DNA from: Byssothecium circinans
Taxonomy: Eukaryota; Ascomycota; Dothideomycetes; Pleosporales; Massarinaceae
NCBI GenBank assembly: GCA_010015675.1
Contig: ML977051.1
Location: 65,325-129,324, forward strand
Direction: 5' to 3'
DNA length: 64,000 nt
Shown here: piece after piece, positions 20,690 to 31,048 of the stretch
How the letters are laid out: each line of letters starts with the position of its first letter
How positions within the stretch are numbered: position 1 is the first letter of the stretch
Notes under the pieces: model-generated
What the model was told of the DNA's origin: nothing
What the model saw: only the letters and a program-made list of their open reading frames with translations
The model's database searches: none
Position numbers and translations under genes: made by a program

Positions 20690-22699
20690 TCAACCCAATG
20701 TGACTTCAATCCTATCCTTCTCCAACCTTTCCCAAACACGCTTTACCACCCTCCCACAAGCCCTTCTAAACGCCACACCATCGACCCATTTCACCCAAAG
20801 CACATTAACAAACTCATACCTCCCATTTACTCTCTCCGCCCTACACCCCGTTCGATGCCACTCGTCGAAGCTCTTTTCCTCAATCTCCTGATCCTCGACC
20901 CATCCTTCCGATATCTCAATGAGCTCAACAATGTCGATCTCTGTGACATAGTCAGGCTGGCCATTAAGACGTATGACACCCGCCCATTGACGATCGTTGG
21001 TTAGGAGTTCGAGGGCTATACATTCCGAGGCAGAGCTATGGTAAGTGGGTCCTGGATAAAGAAGAGCGCGGGTTGTTGTGCAGTGTAAGTAGCCGGCGCG
21101 GATGGGCGGTGTATGCGCTATATGTTTGTCGCGGATAGGGATCGGGTGACGGAAAAGATGTGGTGGGTCGCAGGTATGGTGATATGATAATGCATAACTA
21201 GTGTCAGTGGCCGTAAATCCCTCCTTCCATCCCACAGGCAACGGTTCACTCGCTACCGTCGGGATATTGATCCTTTTCCGGGGCGATGTCAAAGTCACCG
21301 AATATTCCCACGACACTGTACTCACAGTGCGCCACGAGCACTGCTGCCCTCCATACTGCTCATCATGCTCGAACAAGTAGCTAGATGCGCTCCTCCAACT
21401 CATAGAATCCATGTCACCATTCCAGCCAACCCAAGACCAACTCGGGAGGAATGCATCGGAGGCAGAGCATTTTAATGCCCTTCTGCGCTGCATGTACGTC
21501 CATGGTTGCCAAAGAAGTACAGCGTCGAAAGACATGACTGGTAAGCCCGAGATGAAGCCTTTGGGAAATGTGCGACTGAGCTCCGACAAGATACCGGCGA
21601 AGGCATCCAAGACGTCTTCTGGGAACGTGAGGTCACGTTGGCTGAAGAGGGAGACTAGACGTGCGTATCGAGCCACGTCTGGCCAGGGTGTGTGCTTGAA
21701 GCCACTGGCTGACTGTTGCTTGAGAGATCCTGTCAACTGACTCGATCTTGCAAATCTTGACAGGTCTTGACCTTCGTGCCACGCTGCTTGTAGACACTCG
21801 AAATTCATCGTATCGCTTTGGAATACGACTCTCCGTTTTGAGAACAGATATTCTTGGAATGTCCATGCTCGTGAGTACCAATTGCACCGCCTAAGGTACA
21901 TTGACTGATTGAGAAGTATTTGCTCGCTGCTCATTCCGTGTCCGGTATTTTGATCGGGTGGATGGATGCTGATCCGAGTGGCAGGACCAGCCTCGTAGAG
22001 TGGGCTTGAAGCATCGTCACCGTTCGCGGCTACAAGTGTGAACAATGAATTGGCGTATATGTTGCCCATCGCTTGTAGTTGGCTCTGTTTGGCGAGGGTT
22101 TCGTCTTGCACGATGCAGAAACGGTCGACCCAGAGGTAGCGTTCGCCAATCCCATGAGTGAGAGCCATGGCGTCTCGTATAGTCCTGGGGAGCATGTTAA
22201 AGCTCTCTTCGCTGAGACTGTTCTGTTCTCTCAACCGAGCAAGGTTCTCCTTCGTCGTGCAAGCGTCGGTTCCTCCAACTCCCCATGTATAGCTCAGTGC
22301 TACATATCGCGCGCCCGGTGGCGCTGGGACCAGACATAGATTCTCTACGTCTATAAGCAACAATGGACCACTCCACGGATTATCATCCGATCCTATATTC
22401 GACCCACAACGATCCGCATGTAGTACATCGCAGGCTTCAAGCCACTCCTTTACCGTCTTGACGGGATTGATGGCTCTCTTCTCCCATACCGGTTTACCCC
22501 TCGATTCGTCCTTCTCTTTCTCAACGTATGGAATGAAGGGTTGTAGGTGAGCAGGCACGCCCACCCGACGTAGCTCTTGTACATTCTCGCAGCTCGATTT
22601 GGCCAGATGAGGTGCCGTGCCACTCCATGCCTTTTGATCCCATTGTTTTGAAAGGGGACCAGCAGCATCAATATCGGGGATAAAAACGGATCGAGACAT
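20690..22699 (-). CDS. HET-domain (heterokaryon incompatibility) protein
   Basis: Minus strand, no intron, 669 residues from the ATG at 22699. The HET domain spans about residues 130-290: ARYVALSYTWG near 132, LPRTIRDAMALTHGIGERYLW and VDRFCIVQDE near 190, then QLQAMGNIYANSLFTLVAA. These are the three conserved blocks of the family. Downstream are SRAWTFQEYLFSKRRVVF and PSWSWVGWNGD, usual for long HET proteins. HET domains trigger cell death after fusion of genetically different hyphae and can act like TIR-type immune effectors; the partner is unknown. The track frame extends to 22747 but lacks an ATG there. The gene appears intact. The 3' end of the coding strand is G-rich. Confidence 0.88.
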   Translation of the reverse strand: MSRSVFIPDIDAAGPLSKQWDQKAWSGTAPHLAKSSCENVQELRRVGVPAHLQPFIPYVEKEKDESRGKPVWEKRAINPVKTVKEWLEACDVLHADRCGSNIGSDDNPWSGPLLLIDVENLCLVPAPPGARYVALSYTWGVGGTDACTTKENLARLREQNSLSEESFNMLPRTIRDAMALTHGIGERYLWVDRFCIVQDETLAKQSQLQAMGNIYANSLFTLVAANGDDASSPLYEAGPATRISIHPPDQNTGHGMSSEQILLNQSMYLRRCNWYSRAWTFQEYLFSKRRVVFQSDTMNFECLQAAWHEGQDLSRFARSSQLTGSLKQQSASGFKHTPWPDVARYARLVSLFSQRDLTFPEDVLDAFAGILSELSRTFPKGFISGLPVMSFDAVLLWQPWTYMQRRRALKCSASDAFLPSWSWVGWNGDMDSMSWRSASSYLFEHDEQYGGQQCSWRTVSTVSWEYSVTLTSPRKRINIPTVASEPLPVGWKEGFTATDTSYALSYHHTCDPPHLFRHPIPIRDKHIAHTPPIRAGYLHCTTTRALLYPGPTYHSSASECIALELLTNDRQWAGVIRLNGQPDYVTEIDIVELIEISEGWVEDQEIEEKSFDEWHRTGCRAERVNGRYEFVNVLWVKWVDGVAFRRACGRVVKRVWERLEKDRIEVTLG

Positions 22700-22938
22700 G
22701 GAAGATGGTGCACAGCGTCCAAATGTTGAAGAGGGAGCGAGGATCACAAGATGAGGTGCGAAGAAGATACGACGGGCTGGCTACTGTGGCTTAGCAGGGA
22801 TAGTCAGCCAATCAAATAGAAGACGGCAGGCGCAGTGGATGCCTAATAATACACGAAAGGATCACAGGTAAAGCCTTAGTACAAACCGAAGGCTTAAGTA
22901 TTAATAATATCCACAGGGCGTGCAAGTACGTATTTGCA

Positions 22939-24202
22939 TCACATTCGCGCCTTCTCCCCACTCTTCACTCCCGATTCCCCACCAACTTCCACCAGGATCT
23001 TGACATGTTTCTCCTTATCCCTAATCAACGCCTTAATCCCCCCTTCCACAAGATCATCCAGCTGAATAACACTCGTAATCATCTTCTCCGGCTTCAAGCT
23101 CCCTGAATACAATCAGTGCCTAATCCATCGTTCACACATTATCCCGTTATCAGATCAACTTACCAACAGCCAAATGGTCAAGCACAGCCTGGAAATCACT
23201 CCTCCGATACCCCAACACCGCCGTATACTTGCTTTCCTTAAACACCAACTCATTCGGCTGGAATGGAACCTCCTTCTCCCAAACCGCCACATTAACCACC
23301 GTCCCCTTGGCTTTGACAGCCTGGCACGCTGTCCGTATACTCGCCGGTACACCCGCGCAGTCGAAAACAACATCCGGCCCATCCGTTCCGCTGAGCCTTC
23401 TACTCTCAGCGACAGAGTCACAAGTCGTTGGATCGAGGATGTGATGAGCGCCGAATTCGCGGGCGAAGCGTTGCCGTGATTGCGAGACTTCGCTTAGGAT
23501 GATTGTTTTGATGTTGAGGGCAACGAGGCACTGTACGACTGCGAGACCAATGGGTCCGCCGCCTAAGACTAGGATTGTGGAATTTGGTGTGAGAGGCGCG
23601 GCGGCGATGGCATGCCATGCCACACTCAGCGGTTCTACTAACGCTCCTACGCGTAGGGGAACATTGTCGGGAAGTCTCAGCACACGTTTCTCGGGCACGA
23701 CGACTGAGTCACTGAGCCCACCTCCACCGCCAGAGAGACCTATAAAGCCGCCATTGTAGCAAACGTTCTCGACATCGGATGTGCATGCTGAGCAAGTACC
23801 GCAGGCGAGTGTGGGCTGGACGACGACGTGCTGGCCGGGAGTAAAGGAAGACGAGACTTTTGAACCGACTTGTGTTACGACCCCAGAAAACTCGTGGCCG
23901 AGCGTTATAGGGATTGTGGAGTGTGTTATGGGGTGGGGCGTTGTGGGTGCGAAGGTAGGACCGCCGAGGTATTCGTGGAGGTCTGTTCCACAGATGCCGA
24001 CGTATGCTGGTGCGACCTTCGATAGTTAGTGATTTAGTCTATCTAGGTGATGTACTGTGCTGTCGTGTACAGGAAGATGGGAAACACGAGGATTTTTTGT
24101 TGTACTAGTAGGACATACTCTAATTTGAGTCTCTCCGCATTCGTCCTCCACCACCTCCTCGATTCTAACATCCTCCTTCCCATAGTATCTTGCTGCGCGC
24201 AT
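22939..24202 (-). CDS. Zinc-dependent medium-chain alcohol dehydrogenase (butanediol/sorbitol dehydrogenase type)
   Basis: Minus strand, three exons: 24202-24119, 24016-23164, 23102-22939; 366 residues, the usual length. Exon 1 gives MRAARYYGKEDVRIEEV. Catalytic zinc ligands are Cys37 in VGICGTDLHEY and the His-Glu in LGHEFSGVV. The structural zinc site is the four-cysteine run CGTCSACTSDVENVC. The Rossmann NAD(P) loop is VLGGGPIGLAV, followed by HILDP and DVVFDCAGVP. The order and the LHEYLGGP stretch are closest to (R,R)-butanediol dehydrogenase-like enzymes, which oxidise vicinal diols; the exact substrate is open. Intron 1 ends in AAG after a CACTAAC branch-like site; intron 2 is canonical. 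Cytosolic. It lies tail-to-head behind the HET gene with 240 bp between. Confidence 0.9.
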
Positions 24203-24703
24203 GGCGTTATTACCGGAGTGGTCGCGACTATGCTCGTTTTCGTTCTAACGATGCTCTCTATCTCGCCTGTGAGAACCGCAGTCGCGAACGCGGCTTCGAG
24301 TGCACACATTTGAACAAAAGAAATAACTCGGCTGAGGAAGATCTGCATCCGAGTAGAAGCGACGAAGTGGAGTATTCTCTGGTTGGCATGCACGGATCTG
24401 CATGATGACTTGTGCGGCGTCGGATGGAATAGACATCATGCCACGCATGCGTTGATTGTGTGTCAAGCGTTGCGGGGGTGGGGCTGTATCTGGGGTTCCC
24501 GGATTACCGACCGGGGCATTCTAGTCCGGAAACTAGATGCAGTGAGCTATGTTTAGATGTTGTGCACCGCGCCCTGCCAAATTTGAAATATAATTTTCGT
24601 CGAACTAGATGAGAAACATCATGTCTTCTTGAACATGAAACGGCTCCATCTGCCGACTAGCCCACGCTCATGACGCCTTCGACGTCTCGTAAACTTGGAG
24701 AAA
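24203..24703. other. Intergenic between dehydrogenase and DUF7730 gene
   Basis: Promoter side of the dehydrogenase and 3' flank of the DUF7730 gene. No gene recognised. Confidence 0.45.
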
Positions 24704-25693
24704 CTACGTGTTAGAGTCCCTACAGCCCTGCAGAACGCGTTGAAACAGCAAGTGCTCCTCACAAGAAATAGTGACATACACACTGCACGTCTTCAAAGCT
24801 GCGACCCTCAGAATCTGTAAATGACGTTCCAAGTGTGCGGGTGCCTCCTCAAACTGGGCGACCGGCTCGCCATAAGGGCTGAGTATTATTTCCACGCCTA
24901 CGTAAACCGTACGTAGACGAGTCAAGGTCTGGAGAGCTCGTAGGGGTTGGTAAAAGTGGCCTGAACAGATCGGACCTGTGAATAGATCGTACGGCGTGCA
25001 CGCGTCGTTGATGCGCAGGGAGCGGATGTGCTGGACATGCGACGAGGGTGTGTGGAGTGAAAATGCGTTGAAGACACGGCCGGTGAAAAAGACGAATTGC
25101 GTTTTAGCGTATAAGATGGGGAGAGCCTCGGTGTATATCCTGCGACAGGTGCGTAGTAAAGCTGACCGCAAGAACGCTTTGCTACGCCGCTCGCCCCTCC
25201 TGTCCAAACACAGGCATTCAACCAGCATCTTCCTGTCTTGGGTGCGTCGTGAGGTGACGAGATGAAGGAACCTGGTGTCTTTCCAGTCCCACGTCTCAAT
25301 ATAGCCGCCGCGATCATCTATCAGGCTATACTCATAGATCATCTCGCGAATTTCGAGGGGAAGTTTGAAGAGGGGAGAAGTCGTCTGGTTTGAAACCTTC
25401 TTGCTGAGTAGCTTCGTCCAAGGCTTCGTGGGCTGGCCGATCGAAAGGCTGTTTCGCCGGCTGATTTTGCGTCCTTTGTGCTCGAAGTGAATGTTGGACA
25501 TATCACGCTTTCGTCTACGAACCCGCGCGTCTGCGGACCCATGTTTGCAAGACAGTGAGATGTGTGGCGGATGAACATAGCAGTACAGACAGCATGTCAC
25601 CGGACATGTGATGATCCAGAAGACTCCGAAGAGGGTAGAGTACCTATGATATTTGTAGGAATAGTATTGGACTTCTTCCTTGAACGGCGCCAT
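24704..25693 (-). CDS. DUF7730-domain protein with N-terminal membrane segment
   Basis: Minus strand, one exon, 329 residues from the ATG at 25693. About residues 19-42 (LFGVFWIITCPVTCCLYCYV) form a hydrophobic, Cys-containing segment, probably one membrane helix, followed by a basic stretch RVRRRKRD. The DUF7730 signature starts near 105: PLFKLPLEIREMIYEYSLI, then ALLRTCRRIYTEALPILYA and FVFFTG, the pattern of the large fungal family that resembles F-box/LRR proteins. Function of the family is unknown. The first ATG was chosen because the longer frame begins with a GTG five codons upstream. Confidence 0.78.
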   Translation of the reverse strand: MAPFKEEVQYYSYKYHRYSTLFGVFWIITCPVTCCLYCYVHPPHISLSCKHGSADARVRRRKRDMSNIHFEHKGRKISRRNSLSIGQPTKPWTKLLSKKVSNQTTSPLFKLPLEIREMIYEYSLIDDRGGYIETWDWKDTRFLHLVTSRRTQDRKMLVECLCLDRRGERRSKAFLRSALLRTCRRIYTEALPILYAKTQFVFFTGRVFNAFSLHTPSSHVQHIRSLRINDACTPYDLFTGPICSGHFYQPLRALQTLTRLRTVYVGVEIILSPYGEPVAQFEEAPAHLERHLQILRVAALKTCSVYVTISCEEHLLFQRVLQGCRDSNT

Positions 25694-26323
25694 GTTGAGA
25701 GCTTGCACGTAGGAGGTGGTGGACTGGTAGGAAGCAGATGCGTGGTGTGTCTACAATGGGCGGTAGGGTCTCGTGTCCTTGTCGATGAAGGACGTTGCCT
25801 ACCAGGTGCAAGTTTAAGCCTGACACCGGTGCCCGACGTCCTCATCTAGCGGTGCGGGCGCCCACAGAGTCGGTGCATTCTGTGTGTCAATCTTATCGAA
25901 TGGCTAACCTATTCTCTCCTTTTTATCTGGATAGTGGTGACCAGAATGTTGGTACCATTAAGCAGGCAGTCGCAGGTAACGGAGAGTGACGCGTGAGAGA
26001 CTGTTCAATGTTAAGAAGTCAAATGCACAGACCAAGCGGTAGTTTTCCGCGCGCTCACTTCCAATGGTTTAAACCCATCGTCTCAAGTGTTTACTGCATT
26101 TTGCTATTCTGTAGTACTGAAGCAAACGCAATGAAGCTCTTCAATCGTGCTCTCGTCTCGTCCACCCCGCTCTAGCTTATCTAAAGCATTGCTAAGCTCG
26201 TATCGTTCGTGCGGCTGACCCGAGCTCGCAATGGACGATCACAGCCTCATTCGCGTGGGCGCTCTACCTTTCGCCCCTACTCAGAACGAATAGGACGCTG
26301 CTTCACCGTTGCCCACCATAGAC
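25694..26323. other. Divergent promoter region
   Basis: Between the DUF7730 gene (-) and the Gln/Pro-rich gene (+); presumably holds both promoters. No gene recognised. Confidence 0.45.
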
Positions 26324-28645
26324 ATGTCACAGTACCCGTCAGCACCTCCACCAGGAGCATACGTGCCACCAAACCAAAGCAGCCCACCGACCCCGGGCTC
26401 CACTCCCCAGCAGCCTCAATACGGGTATCAGCAACCGCAAACCTCCTCGCCGTACGGTTCGACAGGGCCGGGCTATGGCGCGCCCGCTCCGTCCCATAAG
26501 CCTACGAACACGTTTGGGCAGGCCTTTGATCAAGCTGTAAAGCAAGGGAAGCCCATGTTCAATAAGCTGGGGAAGACGATTAGCTCGAAGCTTGGGAATA
26601 AGCCATCAACTCCAACTCCACAGCACCTCGAGAGTTACAATAGCTACCAACAGCACCAGCAACATAACCAGCCACCTACCTATCAAGCTCAGAATCAACA
26701 ACTGAACCCACAGCCTCAGCAGCAGAACGCATACCCTTCGCCGCAACAGTCGCCCTACAACCAATCGAACTATGCGAGTCCAGCCTCAGGGCATTCGGGA
26801 CAGAGCAACTACTTTGGCCAGCAGGAACCTCCTCCCCCGCCGTCGAACGCCCCTCCACAATCGCAAGGCAATGCTGGGTACAATCTGAATGCATTCGGGC
26901 AGGGTGAGAGCGTAGGACAGCCAGGCCAAGGGCAGTACAACCAGGCACAACCACAGTCACCCTTCAGCCAGACCCAGGCTGGACTGAACTCTGGCCAGCA
27001 GACGGGCGTCATTGGAGGGTCTCAAGCTCCGGCTCCTCCTTTTATCAACCCCTCCTCGCCTCAACACCAGGATACGCTGTCCCAGTACGGTCAGCAACCC
27101 CAAGCTCAACACCAACAATGGAGTGCCCAGAATCACTCTCAAGCATCCGCTCACGCAGTTTCGCCTGCTCCGCAACAACAGCCTTTCAGTCCGGCTTCTC
27201 CGCTTCCAAATCAGCAGCAACACCAGTGGTCTCCTCAGCAGCATCAAGCTCCCCCGACACAGCAGCAGCCTTTCAACCCCACACCTCCACCACAGCAATT
27301 TAACGCACCTCCACCGATTCCGGTACATCCTAATCAGCAACAACCGCCGCAACAGCAATGGGCTCCCATGTCGCCTGTGAGCCCGCATGCGCAAGCCCAC
27401 TCCCCAGTTCCGCCATCCGTCAGCCCTGCGCTTCCTCAGCAAGCAAATGCACAGCAACAGCCACCACCCACAGCTCCCGCTGAACCGCATAGGCATTCAC
27501 AACCGCCCACGCCAGCACCTCAGCCTGAACAACTGCAAGCTGCACCACCCACTGAGTTCATCGCTGAATTGCCAGCTGATCTAGGGAATTTGAGTATGGA
27601 GAACTCCAATGCCCAGACACCATCTAGCGCACCTGCCAGTTCGCCATATCAGGCCTATCGTCCATCGGGGACGAAGAGCCAATCGCCGGGGCCAGGATTC
27701 ACAGTCCCGCGACGGGCAGTAAGCATGAGTAGTCTTCCGTTGGCCGATCCGTGGAGGTTTGCAGATCCAGCCACTGAGCTGCCTACCAGGGAGTTCTACA
27801 TCCTCGCCGATCTGTTATATGAGTCTATAGATCGAAAGTTTGAACCAAACAACACAGGTTTACTAGAAGCGAGCAAGATCCTAGAGAGCTGGAAGGCTGT
27901 AGGGTTCGCTGAAGATGCCGCTCGTAAGTTTAGCAGCGATGCCGTATCAGCGCCGCTTACCTGTGCAGAACTCTTCGCCTACAACAACTATGGTGCTTTT
28001 GCAAAGCTTTGGAGTCTTGAAGAAATACCCCATCTAATGGTGCCTTGCCAGGCTGCCCTGACGCCCATGTGGAACTTTCAACCGCAGTCGCATTCAGAAG
28101 CGATCAAGATACCAATGGGCGCTGTACTCGCGAATCCCATCAGCGCAACGTATATGCCGGCGCTCAACAGAGCCGGCTGGTATAAATACTTCTTCCTCGA
28201 GATGATGCACGAGCCAGAGGGTCTCGAGAAGATGCTAACGACCCTTTGCTCCGACACATACAAACCGGGCGTTCTCAACCAGCCTGACACTCAAAAACGC
28301 GATCGCACTGTACTTCCGGGTGTCGCAGCGCAGGCTGCCACGATTAGAAATGCATGCGTCTCGAGCGTGTCGCAAGAAACGGCTGCCCTGATGCAGAGCG
28401 CTCGAGGAGCAGTTCAACCACAACAGCCGCCGCCGCCGCAGTTCGCAACTCAGGTACAACCTAGAACAAGCACCTCAACTCTAGTGCCTCAAGATGGGAA
28501 TGCGCAGGCGCCTATGACGGATGAAGAGCGCGTAGCCAAGATGCACAGCTTGAAAATGCAGTCGCAGTTCAACCACATGATGGCTACGACGATGCTCGGC
28601 GGAGGGCACACGTACGGCGGGCCTAATTACGGCGGTCTTGTCTGA
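26324..28645 (+). CDS. Gln/Pro-rich protein with a conserved-looking C-terminal domain
   Basis: Single exon, 773 residues from the first ATG at 26324 (MSQYPSAPPPGAY). Residues 1-430 are extremely rich in Gln, Pro, Ser and Ala; within them FGQAFDQAVKQGKPMFNKLG and the following KTISSKLG form a likely amphipathic helix near 65-95. From about 470 (PLADPWRFADP) a folded region of roughly 170 residues follows: LPTREFYILADLLYESIDRK, LEASKILESWKAVGF, LTCAELFAYNNYGAFAKLW, IPMGAVLANPISATYMPAL, GWYKYFFLEMM. I do not recognise it as a named domain. A second disordered piece and DEERVAKMHSLKMQSQF close the protein. The Gln-rich part suggests condensate-forming or transcription/RNA-related behaviour, which is inference only. 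Confidence 0.65.
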   Translation: MSQYPSAPPPGAYVPPNQSSPPTPGSTPQQPQYGYQQPQTSSPYGSTGPGYGAPAPSHKPTNTFGQAFDQAVKQGKPMFNKLGKTISSKLGNKPSTPTPQHLESYNSYQQHQQHNQPPTYQAQNQQLNPQPQQQNAYPSPQQSPYNQSNYASPASGHSGQSNYFGQQEPPPPPSNAPPQSQGNAGYNLNAFGQGESVGQPGQGQYNQAQPQSPFSQTQAGLNSGQQTGVIGGSQAPAPPFINPSSPQHQDTLSQYGQQPQAQHQQWSAQNHSQASAHAVSPAPQQQPFSPASPLPNQQQHQWSPQQHQAPPTQQQPFNPTPPPQQFNAPPPIPVHPNQQQPPQQQWAPMSPVSPHAQAHSPVPPSVSPALPQQANAQQQPPPTAPAEPHRHSQPPTPAPQPEQLQAAPPTEFIAELPADLGNLSMENSNAQTPSSAPASSPYQAYRPSGTKSQSPGPGFTVPRRAVSMSSLPLADPWRFADPATELPTREFYILADLLYESIDRKFEPNNTGLLEASKILESWKAVGFAEDAARKFSSDAVSAPLTCAELFAYNNYGAFAKLWSLEEIPHLMVPCQAALTPMWNFQPQSHSEAIKIPMGAVLANPISATYMPALNRAGWYKYFFLEMMHEPEGLEKMLTTLCSDTYKPGVLNQPDTQKRDRTVLPGVAAQAATIRNACVSSVSQETAALMQSARGAVQPQQPPPPQFATQVQPRTSTSTLVPQDGNAQAPMTDEERVAKMHSLKMQSQFNHMMATTMLGGGHTYGGPNYGGLV

Positions 28646-29258
28646 GGTGGTTTGGGCAGTTGGGCCAGCCACAAAAACCGGGTGGAGGCTGGATGTGGCG
28701 GGCGGGAAGGGGGCGGGTAGGTGGCGGGGACCTGCATCTGTGCATGTGGGAGAGGAACACTGCAGTTGTCGCAAGAACTTCGAGATGTTCGGCGCTCAGC
28801 GATTGCATCGCGATAAATGGCACTTGAGTTGTTGTTGAGGTTCGCGCTGTTTCGTTTATCATGCAAACAATGATCGCGCGATCGATTGGGACGCGTATCT
28901 TTCCCGGCAGATCGCAATACATGGCTACGTCACAAGCAATCTGAGGCAGGGGCTTGACCTTGGCTCGACCGCGCTTTCCCTCTTCGGCGGCGATTGGCAG
29001 GCACAAGACAGGCAGGCAGGCTTTGGCGTTTGCGCTGTCCTTGCTCGGCGTGTAGTTGCACCAAACAAATTAATACGACGCGCCGTCCCCAATCTTCCAC
29101 CACACTCTATTAATCAATTACTCCCCCATCTCGCCCATAGTCTTACCCGCCGCCGTCTTCTTTGGTGTTGGCAACTCTCAATCCTCTCTCCGCATCCGAG
29201 CCCGGCTATCATTTCATCTCAGACATCGATACCCCGGCCCCCTCGACAATCCCTCACG
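28646..29258. other. Intergenic: promoter of PIR-like gene
   Basis: No gene recognised. Pyrimidine-rich from about 29080 to the ATG at 29259. Confidence 0.45.
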
Positions 29259-30105
29259 ATGCGCGCCACCAGCTTCCTCGCCGCGCTCTCTGTAGTGGCC
29301 ACGGCCTTTGCCCAAGGCCCGCCAGAAGGCATCGCGCCCGACGCGAAGGCTCCAGAGGGTTGCGAGAGCACCTCCAAGAACAACTTCACCATCGGCTACA
29401 CTCTGCTCTCGTCTATGAAGCGAGAAACGGCTGTCGAGGTAAGCCCCTTAGTTCCTTGTGTAGATCTACCATGTGTGGGGCTAATCATCAATTGCTTAGG
29501 CCAAGAACAGTGCGCTGGAATGCATACTGAAAGACGGCGTGCTCAAAGACCCCCAAGGCCGCGTCGGTTCCGTCGTCGCGAACTACCAATTCCAATTCGA
29601 CGGTCCTCCCCAAGCCGGCGCAATCTACACAGGCGGCTTCTCAGTCTGCAAGAACTCCTCGCTGGCTATCGGCAGCACCACGCGATGGTGGAAATGCGGC
29701 AGCGGTGAATTCTACAACCTGTACGACCGGTCAATTGGGGGACAGTGCGACGAGATTCGCATCGTGGTGACGTACAAAGGCCAGTCGAGCTCTTCCTCAT
29801 CCTCGTCGAGCAGCCCATCGAGCACCGAAAGCAGCAGTAGCAGCAGCAGGTCTGGCTCAGCATCGAGCTCCGCCACCCCGTCGACCACCCCCAACGTCTC
29901 AGTCAACGGCACCGCATCTGCAACCAGCTCCGCGGGCTCCTCCGTCTCTAGGATCACTTCAGTGACCGGCGCTGCCGCCACCTCTGCCGGCGGCTCGGGC
30001 AACCCACCTGCGCCCTCTGCGGCCGCTCCTGGCGCCGTCCGTGTCCCCCGAGGAGAGATGTTCGGTGCTGTTGTCGGCATCTTCGGCGCTGCACTTTTTC
30101 TCTAA
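29259..30105 (+). CDS. GPI-anchored cell wall protein with PIR1-like C-terminal domain
   Basis: Two exons, 29259-29438 and 29500-30105, joined over a 61-bp GT-AG intron in phase 0; 261 residues. Residues 1-19 are a signal peptide (MRATSFLAALSVVATAFAQ). The folded part has ECILKDGVLKDPQGRVGSVV, QFQFDGPPQAGAIYTGGF, VCKNSSLAIG and GEFYNLYD, matching the Cys-containing C-terminal domain of PIR cell wall mannoproteins, where the cysteines form disulfides. The next 90 residues are a Ser/Thr stalk, and a final hydrophobic stretch (GAVVGIFGAALFL) after a small-residue patch is a good GPI signal. Yeast PIR proteins link to beta-1,3-glucan by Gln repeats; none are seen here, so GPI attachment likely replaces that link. 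Confidence 0.85.
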
Positions 30106-30336
30106 GCGGCGCCCATAGACCCAGCCCCATTATTTCTTCTCTTTTACGCCTTTCTAACGATTTCTACGCTTGCTAGTACAGCGTGTTTGGTACCCGTCCG
30201 ACGTGTCTTGCGTTGCCAGTTGCTTATGTATGATATCCAGCATCGATCGGTCGGTGAGCAGCAAGCATCATGTTTTGTCCATAGCGGCGGCGCTTATACC
30301 TTATGCATACGAAGTTGCGACGTGCTGTCATGTTAA

Positions 30337-30337
<1 letters not shown>

Positions 30338-30380
<43 letters not shown>
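30338..30380 (+). repeat. Poly-G tract, 43 bp
   Basis: Uninterrupted 43 G residues, 233 bp after the stop of the PIR-like gene. Capable of forming G-quadruplexes; unusually long for any genome and possibly length-unstable or partly an assembly effect. Confidence 0.9.
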
Positions 30381-30897
30381 CGTTGGTGTTTTCAATTCCC
30401 CAATTTCTAGTACATAAATTTTATCTTTGGGGGAGTGCTGCGGGTGGGGAGGGTAAAAAGGTGGCATGAATTATACAGCGGATTGAGTAGAGGGAGGAGT
30501 TGAGTTGAGTTGGGTTTGGCTAGAGCGTTGGAAGACGACTCGCTCTCTTGTAATAGTAATTGATTTCTAAACAGATTATCTCATGTTTTTATCGTTCTTG
30601 TTACCGGTGCCTCTCGGTACGGTGGCTTTCTTCCCCGTTGGCCGTTGACGCTAACTGCTGACTGTACCTGGTAACTGGTGGCGCTGCGCCTGAAACTTTA
30701 ACTCAACATCACAACGCATCTACTGCCTCCTATGTCCGATCGCGCACACGCAAACGCCAGCTGTATCATGACGGATCCCTATGTCTCTCCCTCCCTCCTT
30801 CTCCGCAACCAACATTTTTTAGTTCTTAGTTCTTGTTTCTTTTCTCGCGGTGGGGTTTGCGAAGCTAGCGCGTGTATTGTACGGTACGATACGGTGT

Positions 30898-30937
30898 GGT
30901 GCGGTGCGGTGCGGTGCGGTGCGGTGCGGTGCGGTGC
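30898..30937 (+). repeat. Minisatellite (GGTGC)8
   Basis: Eight perfect head-to-tail copies of GGTGC, ending 16 bp before the left arm of the palindrome at 30954. Confidence 0.88.
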
Positions 30938-30953
30938 GCCTTGAACCTGCATG

Positions 30954-31048
30954 TCCGGCACGTGATTACTAGCTGTCGGGTCGGGTACAAGCATACATAT
31001 GTAGTACTACGCATGTAGTGTAGTTCTAGAAGCAGATCACGTGCCGGA
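30954..31048. repeat. Nested palindrome with CACGTG-containing arms
   Basis: Left arm TCCGGCACGTGAT (30954-30966) and right arm ATCACGTGCCGGA (31036-31048) are perfect inverse complements. Near the centre, GTAGTACTAC at 31001-31010 is itself palindromic. The whole could extrude as a cruciform; each arm also holds a CACGTG box. Confidence 0.8.
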
